Shown here: one piece after another, positions 7,366 through 16,440 of the stretch
How positions within the stretch are numbered: the stretch's first letter is position 1
Layout of the letters: every line of letters starts with the position of its first letter
Assembly (NCBI RefSeq): GCF_002975175.1
Contig: NZ_PCNZ01000023.1
Coordinates: 1 to 64,000 of the forward strand
From: Bacillus sp. MYb209
GTDB lineage: Bacteria; Bacillota; Bacilli; Bacillales; Bacillaceae_G
Reading direction: 5' to 3'
DNA length: 64,000 bases
Program-made: the position numbers and the translations under genes
Notes under the pieces: generated by a model
What the model was told of the DNA's origin: nothing
Databases searched by the model: none
What the model saw: only the letters and a program-made list of their open reading frames with translations

Positions 7366-10149
7366 TTAAACAGTTGGTGTTTTATTTATTGTTTCTTGTG
7401 AAGCAATATTTTCATTGTTTTGGTCGATATTTAACATGAATTTTCGTTGTAACAATTGCAATTTAAAGAGTGTTAAAGGATCATGATAAGTTTCTGGGTT
7501 CGTTCTTAGCTTTGTTAATGTTTGCTCATCTTCTTGTATTTCAAGTTGAGCCGCTTCTACGGTTTGTTTCAATATGCTAAGGGGGTCTTTAAAGAACATC
7601 ATGATATCCCGTTCTAGCGCACCTTCAAATATTTCAAATTGAAGGAAGAATTGTTTTGAAATCATCTGAGCAACTTCTGTATAATCTTCTGTTTCAATAT
7701 ATTGTTTATATTTATTTGATAGCATAGATTGATTTTTTTGCATATTACCCAATAATTTCCCTGCACTCTTTAAGAAAAATTGTGTCGGTGTAAAGCGTAA
7801 TAAAATATTGATGTTAGCTACTGTAATTCTATTCGTCATTCTTGCAACATCTCTATCCCAGTCATCTAGTAATTTGAAATCACAAGGAAGTTTAATACGC
7901 TCTTCCTCATAGAGCTTATTAAAGGTATCGCCCATTTCATCTAAATAAGCCTGAGCTTGAATGAATTCATTATGAGCAGTTTCAATCCATTCTTGAATAG
8001 ATTGAGTAAATTTAGGAAGAAGCATTTGCTGTACATGTTTTTGAATTCTTTCATTCATTGCTACATTTAGTTCTTCATGGACCAATTTGAAATCACTATC
8101 TTCTTGAACGAGGTCAGAGCAACTCTGCAACAATTCAGGAATTTGAGAATGTATATCCTGCGTAATCTCTTCTTTCGTTAAGAGATAAGATTCTGTAATA
8201 GAACGAATTTTATCTTTTTGAATGGCAGTAAGATTATTAATAAAACCATCAAGTTTTACTAAAATATGTTTATTCCAGCGAACCGATTTCACTAACGTAT
8301 TTTCTAATTCCACACGTTCATTTACAAGGTATGCAATTGTTTTTTGGATAAACCATAATAATTTTTCAATGCGTTCTTTTTCCACGTTACGCTGAGTAAG
8401 GTTAGAAAGAATAGAATCTGTTACGTTACCTAGCTGTTCACTACTCTCTTGTGAAGGAGAGTAAGGGAAAAATTGTGCTTCTGGGAAATGTACGAGTATT
8501 TTCTTTTTAATGCTGTTCGTGATATTTTCACTAGTATTCGTATCAATTGTTTGTAAGACGAATTGAATTTGTAAATTTGGTACTTGCTCACGAATATATA
8601 ATAATGTATCGAGCTCTTCATCATGTAATGGTGAAGCTGAATTTAGTACATAGATGAGACTATCTGCTGCCTGTAAGTATTCAAAGTGAGAGCTGTTTTT
8701 GTCAAGTTGTCCATGCACAGTAGGTGTGACAAGGAATGAAAACTTATTTTTTCGTAAAAATCTACTTGGTAATTTAACTTCAATACATTTTCTTTCTAGT
8801 TCTGACTGAGAAGGTACCGCTAGTATGTTATGAAGTTCGTCAAAGTTTGGTATATTTCGTATATCTAGTTCTGTAAGCTCAGTTATTTCAGTTTGACTAT
8901 CATCTTTAAATGTAATTGAAGTTGTTATAGCTTCATTTAATATATTTTCTCCTAGTATAGAGTTAATAAAGGCTGATTTATCATAATCGCTAGCTCCTGC
9001 TACTAGAAGTTGTGTAACATTTAAATCGTATAACTCACGAACAAGTAGTGTGAATTGATGACCTAAATCTACATCATTCTTCTCAGCCCATACAGCAATC
9101 GTTTCAAATAATGCTGATACGTCTGCTATATCAACATTTGCATGAGCTGATGCATTTGAAAGTAAGGCACCTGCGCTTTTTACGAGTAATGATTCTAGAG
9201 TTGTCGGTGAAACTTCATTCCATGCTAATACTGCTGCGGAGACAAGTAAAGAATCTTCCGCTCTCGTTAAACTAAACCAATTTGTTAATAAATCTGGTAC
9301 AAGTCCTTGTAATTCGTGCATGAAATGTTGTCCAGTAATCAATTCGAAGTACGTCTCTTGATAGCGAGTAGAAATTTCATTCCAATCGTCATTAGCATCT
9401 ACTTCAATATGTAAGAATAGGTGATTTATTGTTTGAATCCAAGGTAGATGGAATGATTCATTTTCATAGCTGTTCCAAAGTGAAATAACAAGTCCTTTAA
9501 ATTGAACTTGATCAATTGTATATAAGGCTTTTAAAGATTCATAGAAATACTCAGGTTTAATTTTTTTAGTAAAGCCTCTGTTCACATAATTGATTAAAGT
9601 ATCGAACCAGTGTAATGATTTTGTTCGAATTCCTTCTTGAACAGCGAGTTCAATAGCGTTATTCCAATCTTCTTGTTTTTCATAGAACGATCGAGCAATT
9701 GCAGTAATATTTGGATAGTCTGGTTGAAATGCAACAGCTTCGCTAATCGTCTTAAATGCTAGTCCTAAACGATTTTGCTCTATATAAAGAGAAAGAAGTT
9801 GTAGGGAAACTTCCATCGTAAGAGTTGTATCTTCTGTTTGGATAGATGTATAAATTTCTTCTGCTTTTGGCAAGAAATCTAATTCGAAATAAGCATCTGC
9901 AATATTCTTCATAGCCCAGAGAGCAAGTTCATTATTTACTTTCTCCCATTTGAATATAGCGGCTTCAAAGTCGTTAGTTTGAAAATAAACTTCACCTTGT
10001 GCGAAGCGAATATTAGATATATTGGAGAATTCATTTTTTGATTCATTTATATATGCTTCACCGAGTACTTCCGCTACCGGAATGGAAGAGTCTTCTGTTA
10101 AAAATGTTTTATAGTAAATCTTTTGGATAAATTGTTTTTCAATGGTCAT
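7366..10149 (-). CDS. large TPR protein with degenerate dynamin-like GTPase domain
   Basis: A 927-residue soluble protein. The start taken is ATG at 10149, behind GGGGGAAC. Residues about 20-200 contain TPR-like helical repeats. From about 380 a dynamin-type domain begins: LVAGASDYDKSAFINSILGE looks like a P-loop, but the Gly before the Lys-Ser is Asp, and the usual DTPG and TKxD elements are weak (LVTPTVHG, QTIDT). The remaining 350 residues are long helices, as in dynamin stalks. Nucleotide binding may therefore be lost. A membrane-associated or stress role is possible by analogy with bacterial dynamins. Monocistronic. Confidence 0.7.
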   Translation of the reverse strand: MTIEKQFIQKIYYKTFLTEDSSIPVAEVLGEAYINESKNEFSNISNIRFAQGEVYFQTNDFEAAIFKWEKVNNELALWAMKNIADAYFELDFLPKAEEIYTSIQTEDTTLTMEVSLQLLSLYIEQNRLGLAFKTISEAVAFQPDYPNITAIARSFYEKQEDWNNAIELAVQEGIRTKSLHWFDTLINYVNRGFTKKIKPEYFYESLKALYTIDQVQFKGLVISLWNSYENESFHLPWIQTINHLFLHIEVDANDDWNEISTRYQETYFELITGQHFMHELQGLVPDLLTNWFSLTRAEDSLLVSAAVLAWNEVSPTTLESLLVKSAGALLSNASAHANVDIADVSALFETIAVWAEKNDVDLGHQFTLLVRELYDLNVTQLLVAGASDYDKSAFINSILGENILNEAITTSITFKDDSQTEITELTELDIRNIPNFDELHNILAVPSQSELERKCIEVKLPSRFLRKNKFSFLVTPTVHGQLDKNSSHFEYLQAADSLIYVLNSASPLHDEELDTLLYIREQVPNLQIQFVLQTIDTNTSENITNSIKKKILVHFPEAQFFPYSPSQESSEQLGNVTDSILSNLTQRNVEKERIEKLLWFIQKTIAYLVNERVELENTLVKSVRWNKHILVKLDGFINNLTAIQKDKIRSITESYLLTKEEITQDIHSQIPELLQSCSDLVQEDSDFKLVHEELNVAMNERIQKHVQQMLLPKFTQSIQEWIETAHNEFIQAQAYLDEMGDTFNKLYEEERIKLPCDFKLLDDWDRDVARMTNRITVANINILLRFTPTQFFLKSAGKLLGNMQKNQSMLSNKYKQYIETEDYTEVAQMISKQFFLQFEIFEGALERDIMMFFKDPLSILKQTVEAAQLEIQEDEQTLTKLRTNPETYHDPLTLFKLQLLQRKFMLNIDQNNENIASQETINKTPTV

Positions 10150-10344
10150 GTTCGTTCCCCCTGTATAATTTAGAAAAATGATGTTGTATGTAAAAGGGTG
10201 CATGTTACTCTAATAGGTAGAAGTTGCATTATATAGACCAAACTATGTTTTTGCTAGATATATCATTTTTCCTGAGAGTTAAACCGTTGCAAAAAGTAAC
10301 TTTCCTTTATTGTAACAAAAAAATAAGCCTATGAATTTTTATTT

Positions 10345-10499
10345 TTTATCTCGCTATTTATAGGCAGTAAGACTCCTACTCCAAAATTTAGCGAATGCAA
10401 GGAAGTTAAGTGGGGCCCTGCCGCCTGTAAAATCCCGATTGGTTCAGGCTAATAATCAGTGGGGATGGATAAAAAACCACTGATTAAATCTCTGTTTAA
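10345..10499 (-). repeat. bcr1-type repeat, copy 1 (decayed)
   Basis: It begins with TTTAT at 10345-10349 followed by CTCGCTATTTATAGGCAG and carries the central and hairpin regions. The far end reads ATTAAATCTCTGTTTAA instead of the usual TTAAAGTTTCACTTTAT, so that end has diverged. Orientation is opposite to copies 3, 4 and 8. It lies in the 474-base gap before the DedA gene; the rest of that gap shows no gene. Confidence 0.8.
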
Positions 10500-10623
10500 G
10501 GAATGGAATAGAAGTAGAGTTCATTATAAAAACAATGTATAGTGAATATGTATACCATGTTTGTCTTAAAGATAGAATGGGCACAATATGGAATAACGAT
10601 CGTGTATAGGATGTGTCTTCCGA

Positions 10624-11217
10624 ATGGAACAACATATTGGCGAGTTAATCGCACATTATGGATATTTTGGAATTATTATAGCTTTAGCTGGCGGGATTGT
10701 TGGATTACCTATACCGGATGAGTTTTTATTGACTTTTATTGGCTATAACATTTCAAAAGGAGTTATGTCAGGAACAGCTGCTTTTTTAAGTGGAATGGCA
10801 GGTGCAATGCTTGGCATTACATTAAGTTATATATTAGGTTTAAAACTTGGGCTCCCTGTTTTAAAAAAATATGGTCCGAAAATTAGAATTAAGGAACATC
10901 ATATTGAAAAAACACATAATTTATTTGAAAAATACGGTCCATTTCTTTTAATGATTGGCTACTTTATACCGGGAGTACGTCATTTAACAGCATATTTTGC
11001 TGGAGTTTCAAATTTAACATTGTGGCGATTTTGTTTGTATGCTTACGGTGGTGCACTAATTTGGATAAGTGTTTTTATTGGCCTAGGTTGGAAACTGGGA
11101 GAGAAGTGGCGCTTTGTTGAATATAGTTTACATCATTATGGAATATGGATTTTATTAGTTTCGGCAATTGTAACATTGATTGTGTGGATTTACATAAGGA
11201 AAAGACAAAACCGCTAA
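10624..11217 (+). CDS. DedA family membrane protein
   Basis: A 197-residue DedA-family protein with four to five membrane helices. The GLPIPDEFLL segment near residue 25 and the loop YFIPGVRHLTAYFAG (about 117-131), which carries the conserved Pro-Gly-x-Arg, are diagnostic. DedA proteins act as lipid-phosphate flippases or in membrane homeostasis; a specific substrate cannot be assigned. No good ribosome site precedes ATG 10624, so the start is somewhat uncertain, although the N-terminus aligns with the family. The stop codon lies inside the terminator stem. Confidence 0.9.
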   Translation: MEQHIGELIAHYGYFGIIIALAGGIVGLPIPDEFLLTFIGYNISKGVMSGTAAFLSGMAGAMLGITLSYILGLKLGLPVLKKYGPKIRIKEHHIEKTHNLFEKYGPFLLMIGYFIPGVRHLTAYFAGVSNLTLWRFCLYAYGGALIWISVFIGLGWKLGEKWRFVEYSLHHYGIWILLVSAIVTLIVWIYIRKRQNR

Positions 11218-11232
11218 TAATAGCGGTTTTTT
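11207..11232. terminator. bidirectional terminator
   Basis: Stem AAAACCGCTA (11207-11216) / TAGCGGTTTT (11221-11230), shared by convergent dedA-like and EamA genes. Confidence 0.85.
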
Positions 11233-11659
11233 AGCTGAAAGCAATAAATAATACACCAGCTGTAATAAAGACTACACCAATACCAGTCATAAAGTTTAAC
11301 TTTTCACCTAATATAATCATCGCGAGAATAATGGAAAATACTACACTTAATTTATCGATAGGTGCTACTTGTGAAACTTTTCCTGTTTTTAATGCAAGAA
11401 AATAAAATAGCCATGACGAAGCACCAGCGATTCCACTTAATGTGATAAATAGCAGTGCTTTTTTATTTAGGAGGACATCACCGATATTTTGAAATTTACC
11501 TTGTATAATAATAACTCCTACCATAAATAATGCCATAATAATAGAGCGAATCGTTGTTGCAACGTTGGCATCGATTCCATCTAAGCCAATCTTTCCAAAA
11601 ATAGATACGAGGGCAGCAGCAATTGCTGATAATAGTGCGAATAATAGCCATGAACTCAT
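11231..11659 (-). CDS. half-size EamA family transporter
   Basis: A 142-residue protein with about five membrane helices and a single EamA repeat (residues about 3-140), half the usual ten-helix length. Single-domain members work as homo- or heterodimers, like small multidrug resistance proteins. Good start: GGAGGAAT before ATG 11659. Typical sequence features include the C-terminal LGEKLNFMTGIGVVFI segment. Substrate unknown. A rearranged bcr1 copy sits upstream of its start. Confidence 0.82.
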   Translation of the reverse strand: MSSWLLFALLSAIAAALVSIFGKIGLDGIDANVATTIRSIIMALFMVGVIIIQGKFQNIGDVLLNKKALLFITLSGIAGASSWLFYFLALKTGKVSQVAPIDKLSVVFSIILAMIILGEKLNFMTGIGVVFITAGVLFIAFS

Positions 11660-11710
11660 AGTGAAATTCCTCCAATCTTACATTATTATACATGAAAATC
11701 ATTCTCATGT

Positions 11711-11821
11711 ATAAAGTGAAGGCTAATAATCAGTGGGGGGGCATCCCGACTCCCACCTAACTTCTTTGCTCCATCTGAATTTTGAGGTGGGAGTTTTACT
11801 GCCCACAAATAGCGGGATAAA
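11711..11821 (+). repeat. bcr1-type repeat, copy 2 (rearranged)
   Basis: ATAAA (11711-11715) and ATAAA (11817-11821) bound a 111-base copy. After ATAAAGTGAA it continues with GGCTAATAATCAGTGGGGG, which is the reverse complement of the normal inner hairpin arm, and then jumps to the central region. The terminal hairpin has therefore been inverted or partly lost. Confidence 0.75.
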
Positions 11822-11830
11822 TAACGAAAT

Positions 11831-11867
11831 AAACCCCCGCCGTATATTTTTAATAAGGTGGGGGTTT
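11831..11867 (-). terminator. terminator of BH0509-family gene
   Basis: Stem AAACCCCCGCC (11831-11841) / GGTGGGGGTTT (11857-11867), one G-T pair. Confidence 0.75.
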
Positions 11868-11873
11868 ATTATA

Positions 11874-12020
11874 CTACTCTGCTATTTCTTCATATAAAAA
11901 GTACGTTACATTATAAATATGCTCTACTTCATCATCCGTCATAAATAATAATTCGTCACGTTCAATCCCTTTTTTCTTTTCAATAAACTCAATCATGTTT
12001 TTTCGTTCTTCTCTTTTCAT
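11874..12020 (-). CDS. BH0509 family small protein
   Basis: A 48-residue protein beginning MKREERKNMIEFIEKK, charged and helical, with MTDDEVEHIYNVTY near the middle. This matches the short BH0509 family of bacilli, whose function is unknown. Start ATG at 12020 has a GAGGGGAG ribosome site about ten bases upstream, and a terminator follows the stop. It is a single-gene unit between an EamA gene and a stress flavoprotein, transcribed like both. Confidence 0.8.
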   Translation of the reverse strand: MKREERKNMIEFIEKKKGIERDELLFMTDDEVEHIYNVTYFLYEEIAE

Positions 12021-12141
12021 CAATTTTTATTTCTCCCCTCAATCTGTTTTAATACAGTTTATTTAAGTTACTGCTATTATATAACAGAATCTTTAGAAAG
12101 TTCCACCTATTTTATTGTTTTTTTCAGAAGAACCTTTCGAC

Positions 12142-12171
12142 AAAACAAGCCCACCTAAGGGGGCTTGTTTT
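12142..12171 (-). terminator. terminator of Gsp26-like gene
   Basis: Perfect 11-bp stem AAAACAAGCCC (12142-12152) / GGGCTTGTTTT (12161-12171). Confidence 0.85.
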
Positions 12172-12175
12172 TATT

Positions 12176-12592
12176 TTATAGTCGTAAAAACTCGGGCTCG
12201 GTCGTACCAGCACCATCGATGTAATAAATTGTATCGGGATTGATTTTTATTAGTACGTAATTAGGGTCTTCCGCACCGAGTAACCAGCGTTTTAAGCTAT
12301 TAGTCCAAAATTTGTTTTTTAATGTTTGATCTTCTTCGATGGAAGCTATACCTTCAACTTCAATGTAATCTTCATCTAATTTCTTTCCTTCGCGTCCAAG
12401 TAGTACATGTACATTGGAATTTTTTTCGATATCTGTTATCTTTTTTGAATTTCGATCTGTTGCAACATATAGTACAAAATCTTCGTGGAAAAACATCATA
12501 AAGGCGCTATGTGGCTTATCGTTACGTACAGTAGATAATACACCAGTACGTTGACCTTGAATAATAGTTGCGATTTTTTCTTTTAAGTGCAT
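12176..12592 (-). CDS. pyridoxamine 5'-phosphate oxidase-fold protein (general stress protein 26-like)
   Basis: A 138-residue protein with the split-barrel flavin-binding fold. The N-terminal GVLSTVRNDKPHSAFM strand pair and the YVATDRNSKKITDI segment are typical of the general stress protein 26 (YdaG) group. Such proteins bind FMN or F420-like cofactors, and several are stress-induced. The substrate is unknown. Monocistronic with its own terminator. The start ATG at 12592 follows a GAGGC element and keeps the full fold. Confidence 0.85.
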   Translation of the reverse strand: MHLKEKIATIIQGQRTGVLSTVRNDKPHSAFMMFFHEDFVLYVATDRNSKKITDIEKNSNVHVLLGREGKKLDEDYIEVEGIASIEEDQTLKNKFWTNSLKRWLLGAEDPNYVLIKINPDTIYYIDGAGTTEPEFLRL

Positions 12593-12771
12593 ATTTTTAG
12601 CCTCTTTTCATAATTCGTAATTTTTTCTGTCTGAACAAGATAATTTAAATATCTTTCATACTGTTTTCTTCAATCCGATTTTTTAAACGTAATTGTGATG
12701 AAATCGGACAAGTTAGGAGATGAATAATAATAATATCGAGGAGAAATACATACGATGGAAGGATGAAAAGC

Positions 12772-13827
12772 ATGTTTAATAAAATATTTCTTATAGTAGC
12801 GCTTATAGGTGTACCACTTTCTGTAATCGGAAAAACACTTCATTGGCCACAAACTATTATGTTTGCTGTATACTGCATTACTATTATTGCATTAGCTGGT
12901 TTTATGGGGAGGGCGACAGAAAGTTTAGCAATCGTTTCTGGGCCTCGAATAGGTGGTTTATTAAATGCAACTTTCGGTAATGCCGTTGAACTTATCATTT
13001 CAATTTTTGCACTTCAGGCAGGATTAACGGAAGTTGTTTTAGCTTCCTTAACTGGTTCTGTACTTGGAAACTTATTACTGGTAGGAGGGTTATCCTTCTT
13101 TATAGGTGGCCTTAAGTATAAAAGACAAAGTTTCAATGTTTATGATGCAAGACATAATTCAGCTTTATTAATATTTGCTGTTGTCGTAGCCTTTGTTATT
13201 CCAGAGATTTTTTCAATGAAGATGGATGCTGGAAAGACGTATCAATTAAGTATTGGCGTTTCTATTATCATGATTATTATGTACCTTGCTGCATTGCTAT
13301 TTAAGTTAGTTACGCACCGTGGTGTATATCAACATAAAAGTGATGAAGTAGCGCATGAGGAAGAGCCAGAGTGGTCCAAAGGTAAAGCGCTACTCGTTTT
13401 AGCGATAGCAACACTTGCAGTTGCTTATGTGTCAGAGGCCCTCGTACATACTTTTGAAACGGTCGCAAAGTCATTTGGCTGGTCAGAGTTATTTATAGGG
13501 GTTATTATCGTTGCAATTGTTGGCAATGCAGCAGAACATGCATCTGCGATTATTATGGCATATAAAAATAAAGTAAATATCGCAGTGGAAATTGCAGTAG
13601 GTTCTACATTACAAATCGCGATGTTTGTAGCTCCTGTGTTAGTACTTCTTTCGATGCTTTTTGCGCAAAAGATGCCTTTAGTATTTACAATACCAGAACT
13701 TGTTTCTATGATCACAGCTGTTCTCTTAACTATTGCTATTTCAAATGATGGGGATACAAACTGGTTTGAAGGAGGCACTTTATTAGCCGCGTATGTCATT
13801 ATGGGAATTGGTTTTTATTTATTATGA
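12772..13827 (+). CDS. cax: calcium/proton exchanger (CAX family)
   Basis: A 351-residue exchanger with about eleven membrane helices. The two alpha-repeats are clear: GNAVELIISIFAL near residue 75 and GNAAEHASAIIMAYK near 250, each with the metal-binding Glu. It exchanges cytosolic Ca2+ for H+ and is the counterpart of B. subtilis YfkE. The start chosen is ATG 12772, nine bases after GGAAGG; ATG 12763 would abut that site. The neighbour order cax, yfkD, yfkAB is as in B. subtilis. Confidence 0.93.
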   Translation: MFNKIFLIVALIGVPLSVIGKTLHWPQTIMFAVYCITIIALAGFMGRATESLAIVSGPRIGGLLNATFGNAVELIISIFALQAGLTEVVLASLTGSVLGNLLLVGGLSFFIGGLKYKRQSFNVYDARHNSALLIFAVVVAFVIPEIFSMKMDAGKTYQLSIGVSIIMIIMYLAALLFKLVTHRGVYQHKSDEVAHEEEPEWSKGKALLVLAIATLAVAYVSEALVHTFETVAKSFGWSELFIGVIIVAIVGNAAEHASAIIMAYKNKVNIAVEIAVGSTLQIAMFVAPVLVLLSMLFAQKMPLVFTIPELVSMITAVLLTIAISNDGDTNWFEGGTLLAAYVIMGIGFYLL

Positions 13828-13861
13828 AAAATAGGAATAACAATGCTTCAGAGGGAAAATA

Positions 13862-13917
13862 ATAAAGTGAAACTTTAATTAGTGGGGGGTGTCCATCCCC
13901 CGTTAATGCGGGATAAA
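13862..13917 (+). repeat. bcr1-type repeat, copy 3 (56-base miniature)
   Basis: ATAAA (13862-13866) ... ATAAA (13913-13917). Only the terminal hairpin region (AGTGGGGGGTGTCCATCCCCC) and the far end GCGGGATAAAT remain. An internal deletion removed about 100 bases while both boundaries were kept. Confidence 0.8.
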
Positions 13918-13959
13918 TACAGTAATTTATATACCTTTACATAGGAAGGAGCCAGACAG

Positions 13960-14757
13960 GTGAAACGAGTATACAGCATATGTCTTTCAACCATGGTCTC
14001 GTTTATTTTATTATTTCCTAACAGTAGCTTTGCAAAGACAACGGTAGAAGTAAAAATGCCTTCATCTGTTTTAAATATTTCAAAAGATAATACATTTCCA
14101 AATGACGCGCAAGATTTGCCGCGTTTACAGCCAAGTAAGTTTGCGCAAGAACTATTGAAAACAGCAAATATCAAAATTGAAAACCCAGATTTAATTCGGA
14201 TGTTTAATGAAACGACAATTTCAAATGCACCACTTGCTGTAGGGTACCGGGCGAAAATTTATTTAGGGCAATGGGCATTAAATTATGAATCAATAGACAC
14301 ATCGATTAATTGGGAATATAAGCAGGTGAATCGCAATGTGTACGATAATCGTGGAGGAAATCGCTTATATCCACTTCGCTATAAGCAAGAAACTCAAAAG
14401 ACAATCGAAGGCGATTTAACAGCGGATATGAAAGATGCTACAGATGTGAAAAAAATGATGCTTCTAAAAGCGCTTGAAAAAGTACAATTACCACTTTCAT
14501 TTAAAACGACAATTGGTTATGGTACAGGGCATGAGCGTGTTTATAATATTAGTCCAAGTCAACTCGGATATTTATACGCTTATACGCCAGCAGTAAATGA
14601 AAAAGGAAAAGTAACGTTTGGAGAAGTCTACCTTGTGTTAAAAGGAAATCAAAAAAGGCTTGTCGTGAAAAACATTACATCTCAAGGGATTGGAGCGGCT
14701 ATTCCAATTCATGATCATTTATTCTTTAAATTTATTTCTTCATCGCATTCACAATGA
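13960..14757 (+). CDS. yfkD: YfkD-like secreted protein
   Basis: A 265-residue protein starting at GTG 13960, behind AGGAAGGAG. A signal peptide covers residues about 1-25 and ends at SSFAKT, so the protein is exported. The remainder is soluble and matches the YfkD family of bacilli, whose function is unknown. It is convergent with the YfkAB gene and shares a terminator with it. A miniature bcr1 copy lies upstream between the exchanger gene and this one and may separate their transcripts. Confidence 0.87.
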   Translation: MKRVYSICLSTMVSFILLFPNSSFAKTTVEVKMPSSVLNISKDNTFPNDAQDLPRLQPSKFAQELLKTANIKIENPDLIRMFNETTISNAPLAVGYRAKIYLGQWALNYESIDTSINWEYKQVNRNVYDNRGGNRLYPLRYKQETQKTIEGDLTADMKDATDVKKMMLLKALEKVQLPLSFKTTIGYGTGHERVYNISPSQLGYLYAYTPAVNEKGKVTFGEVYLVLKGNQKRLVVKNITSQGIGAAIPIHDHLFFKFISSSHSQ

Positions 14758-14760
14758 AAT

Positions 14761-14792
14761 AAAAAACGTCAGCACACAGGCTGACGTTTTTT
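14761..14792. terminator. bidirectional terminator
   Basis: Stem AAAAAACGTCAGC (14761-14773) / GCTGACGTTTTTT (14780-14792) between yfkD-like and yfkAB-like genes. Confidence 0.9.
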
Positions 14793-14794
14793 AT

Positions 14795-15922
14795 TTATAA
14801 CATAAGGTTTGATGTTTTTGATAAGAAATCTTCTTGGGGATAGTAGCTATTTTTCACAAGAACATTTGGTCCAAGACATTTCACAGCAGGACAATGACAG
14901 CTTAATGATTTTGCTGTTTTTGAGTCACACCATTTGTCATAAGCCTCTTGTAGTGTATTTGTTTGTACATTACCTAGAAGCGGGACATCACCGAAATCGG
15001 TCACGATAATATTTCCATCGAAAATATTTACATTTAAACGAGAACGACCGTCTGGATCATTACGTACAGTTACATTTTTACTTTCATGTAATTTCTTTAG
15101 TGTAACTAAATCGCGTTCATCATCACTACATGCATAGAAAGGTAATGTTCCAAATAACATCCATACATTTTCATCACGAATCTCTAATAAATGTTCAATT
15201 GCCTTTCGAATTTCGTCTTTTGTTAAAATTTCAAGTGTGCTAGCGAAGTCACTCGGATACATCGGATGTACTTCGTGTCGTTTACAACCCATCTCTTCAA
15301 CAATTTGACGGTGAATATGTTCAATGTGTGGTAGAGTTCGTTTATTCAGCATAGTTTCGGCTGATACGAGAACGCCTGCATCTGATAGAGCTTTACTATT
15401 TGTAATCATTCGTTCAAATAATTTTGCACGTTGTTCATAAGTAGGTTTACGCTCCATCATTGCAAATCCGCCTTCAACGAAATCATCAATTGTTCCCCAG
15501 TTATGTGAAATATGCAATACATCTAAGTAGGGAATAATTTGTTCGTAACGTGCTAAATCTATAGTTAAGTTTGAGTTGATTTGAGTGCGAACGCCTCGTT
15601 CATGGGCGTATTTTAAGAGTGGTGTTACATAGTTGTCGACGGATTTTTTTGAAAGCATAGGTTCTCCGCCTGTAATACTTAAAGAACGTAAATAAGGAAT
15701 CTCATCTAATCGTTTTAATAAAAGCTCCATCGGAAGCGGATTTGGATCTTTCGGCTGTAATGTGTAACCAACAGCGCAATGCTCGCAACGCATATTGCAT
15801 AACGTCGTCGTTGTAAACTCAACGTTTGTTAATAGTAGTTTGCCGTACTCTTCAAGGTCCATATACGCTTCCCATGGATCGTAAGAAGGAGTAATCGGCT
15901 TCATTATTTGTGATATTGTCAT
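14795..15922 (-). CDS. yfkAB: radical SAM protein YfkAB
   Basis: A 375-residue radical S-adenosylmethionine protein. The [4Fe-4S] motif C-N-M-R-C-E-H-C (CxxxCxxC) is near residue 43, followed by ITGGEPM for SAM binding. A Cys-rich C-terminal tail (CHCPAVKC) suggests an auxiliary cluster. The family is YfkAB, of unknown substrate. The start is ATG 15922, behind AAAGGAG; a longer upstream frame lacks a ribosome site. It occupies the same position beside yfkD as in B. subtilis. Confidence 0.9.
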   Translation of the reverse strand: MTISQIMKPITPSYDPWEAYMDLEEYGKLLLTNVEFTTTTLCNMRCEHCAVGYTLQPKDPNPLPMELLLKRLDEIPYLRSLSITGGEPMLSKKSVDNYVTPLLKYAHERGVRTQINSNLTIDLARYEQIIPYLDVLHISHNWGTIDDFVEGGFAMMERKPTYEQRAKLFERMITNSKALSDAGVLVSAETMLNKRTLPHIEHIHRQIVEEMGCKRHEVHPMYPSDFASTLEILTKDEIRKAIEHLLEIRDENVWMLFGTLPFYACSDDERDLVTLKKLHESKNVTVRNDPDGRSRLNVNIFDGNIIVTDFGDVPLLGNVQTNTLQEAYDKWCDSKTAKSLSCHCPAVKCLGPNVLVKNSYYPQEDFLSKTSNLML

Positions 15923-16135
15923 ATGAAATACTCCTTTGACTATTGAAATAACAATTTGTCCATTCTCTATAATAGAAGAATATGTGCTTTTTATAAAGTG
16001 AAACTTTTTTGTGAAAAAAGAGAGAGGGCTTACATTATAATGAATTACTGTGACAAAATTGATGAAATTACATGCCCATAGCAATCATTTTTGCGGTATA
16101 ATAAAAGCAACTCGAATTAAAAGGAGAGTGCCTTC

Positions 16136-16318
16136 ATGGGAAAAGCAATTCAAGGTAAAGATTCACAACTAGTATATTTAAAAGAACGTTTAAATATGTT
16201 CATTGAAGTAATTGATACGATTGAACCAGAAGAGGTAGAATTAGAAGATGTAGATCGTCTTCTTGCAATGTTAGATGAATTAGAACTGAAATGTGAGCAA
16301 TTTAAAAAAGACGAATAA
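16136..16318 (+). CDS. SE1561 family protein
   Basis: A 60-residue acidic, helical cytosolic protein. It resembles the short SE1561 family found across Bacillaceae and staphylococci; function unknown. ATG 16136 is preceded by AAAGGAGAG at good distance, and a strong terminator follows. The heptad-like pattern of Leu, Ile and Val through VYLKERLNMFIEVIDTI suggests a coiled coil. Divergent from the YfkAB gene. Confidence 0.85.
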   Translation: MGKAIQGKDSQLVYLKERLNMFIEVIDTIEPEEVELEDVDRLLAMLDELELKCEQFKKDE

Positions 16319-16324
16319 TATATT

Positions 16325-16362
16325 AAAAAGGCTGCCACTACAAAATTGGCAGCCTTTTTCTG
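16325..16362 (+). terminator. terminator after SE1561 gene
   Basis: Perfect 13-bp stem AAAAAGGCTGCCA (16325-16337) / TGGCAGCCTTTTT (16347-16359). Confidence 0.9.
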
Positions 16363-16440
16363 TACGGATAATAGAAGGAATATAGAAAAAAAGGTATAAT
16401 CAAGTTGTGAAAAATTTCATTTAATCTTTAATGGCGTGAA

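Noticed and set aside
15993-16007. ATAAAGTGAAACTTT, identical to the outer end of bcr1
   Set aside because: No other part of the repeat follows; a 15-base match in AT-rich promoter DNA may be chance.
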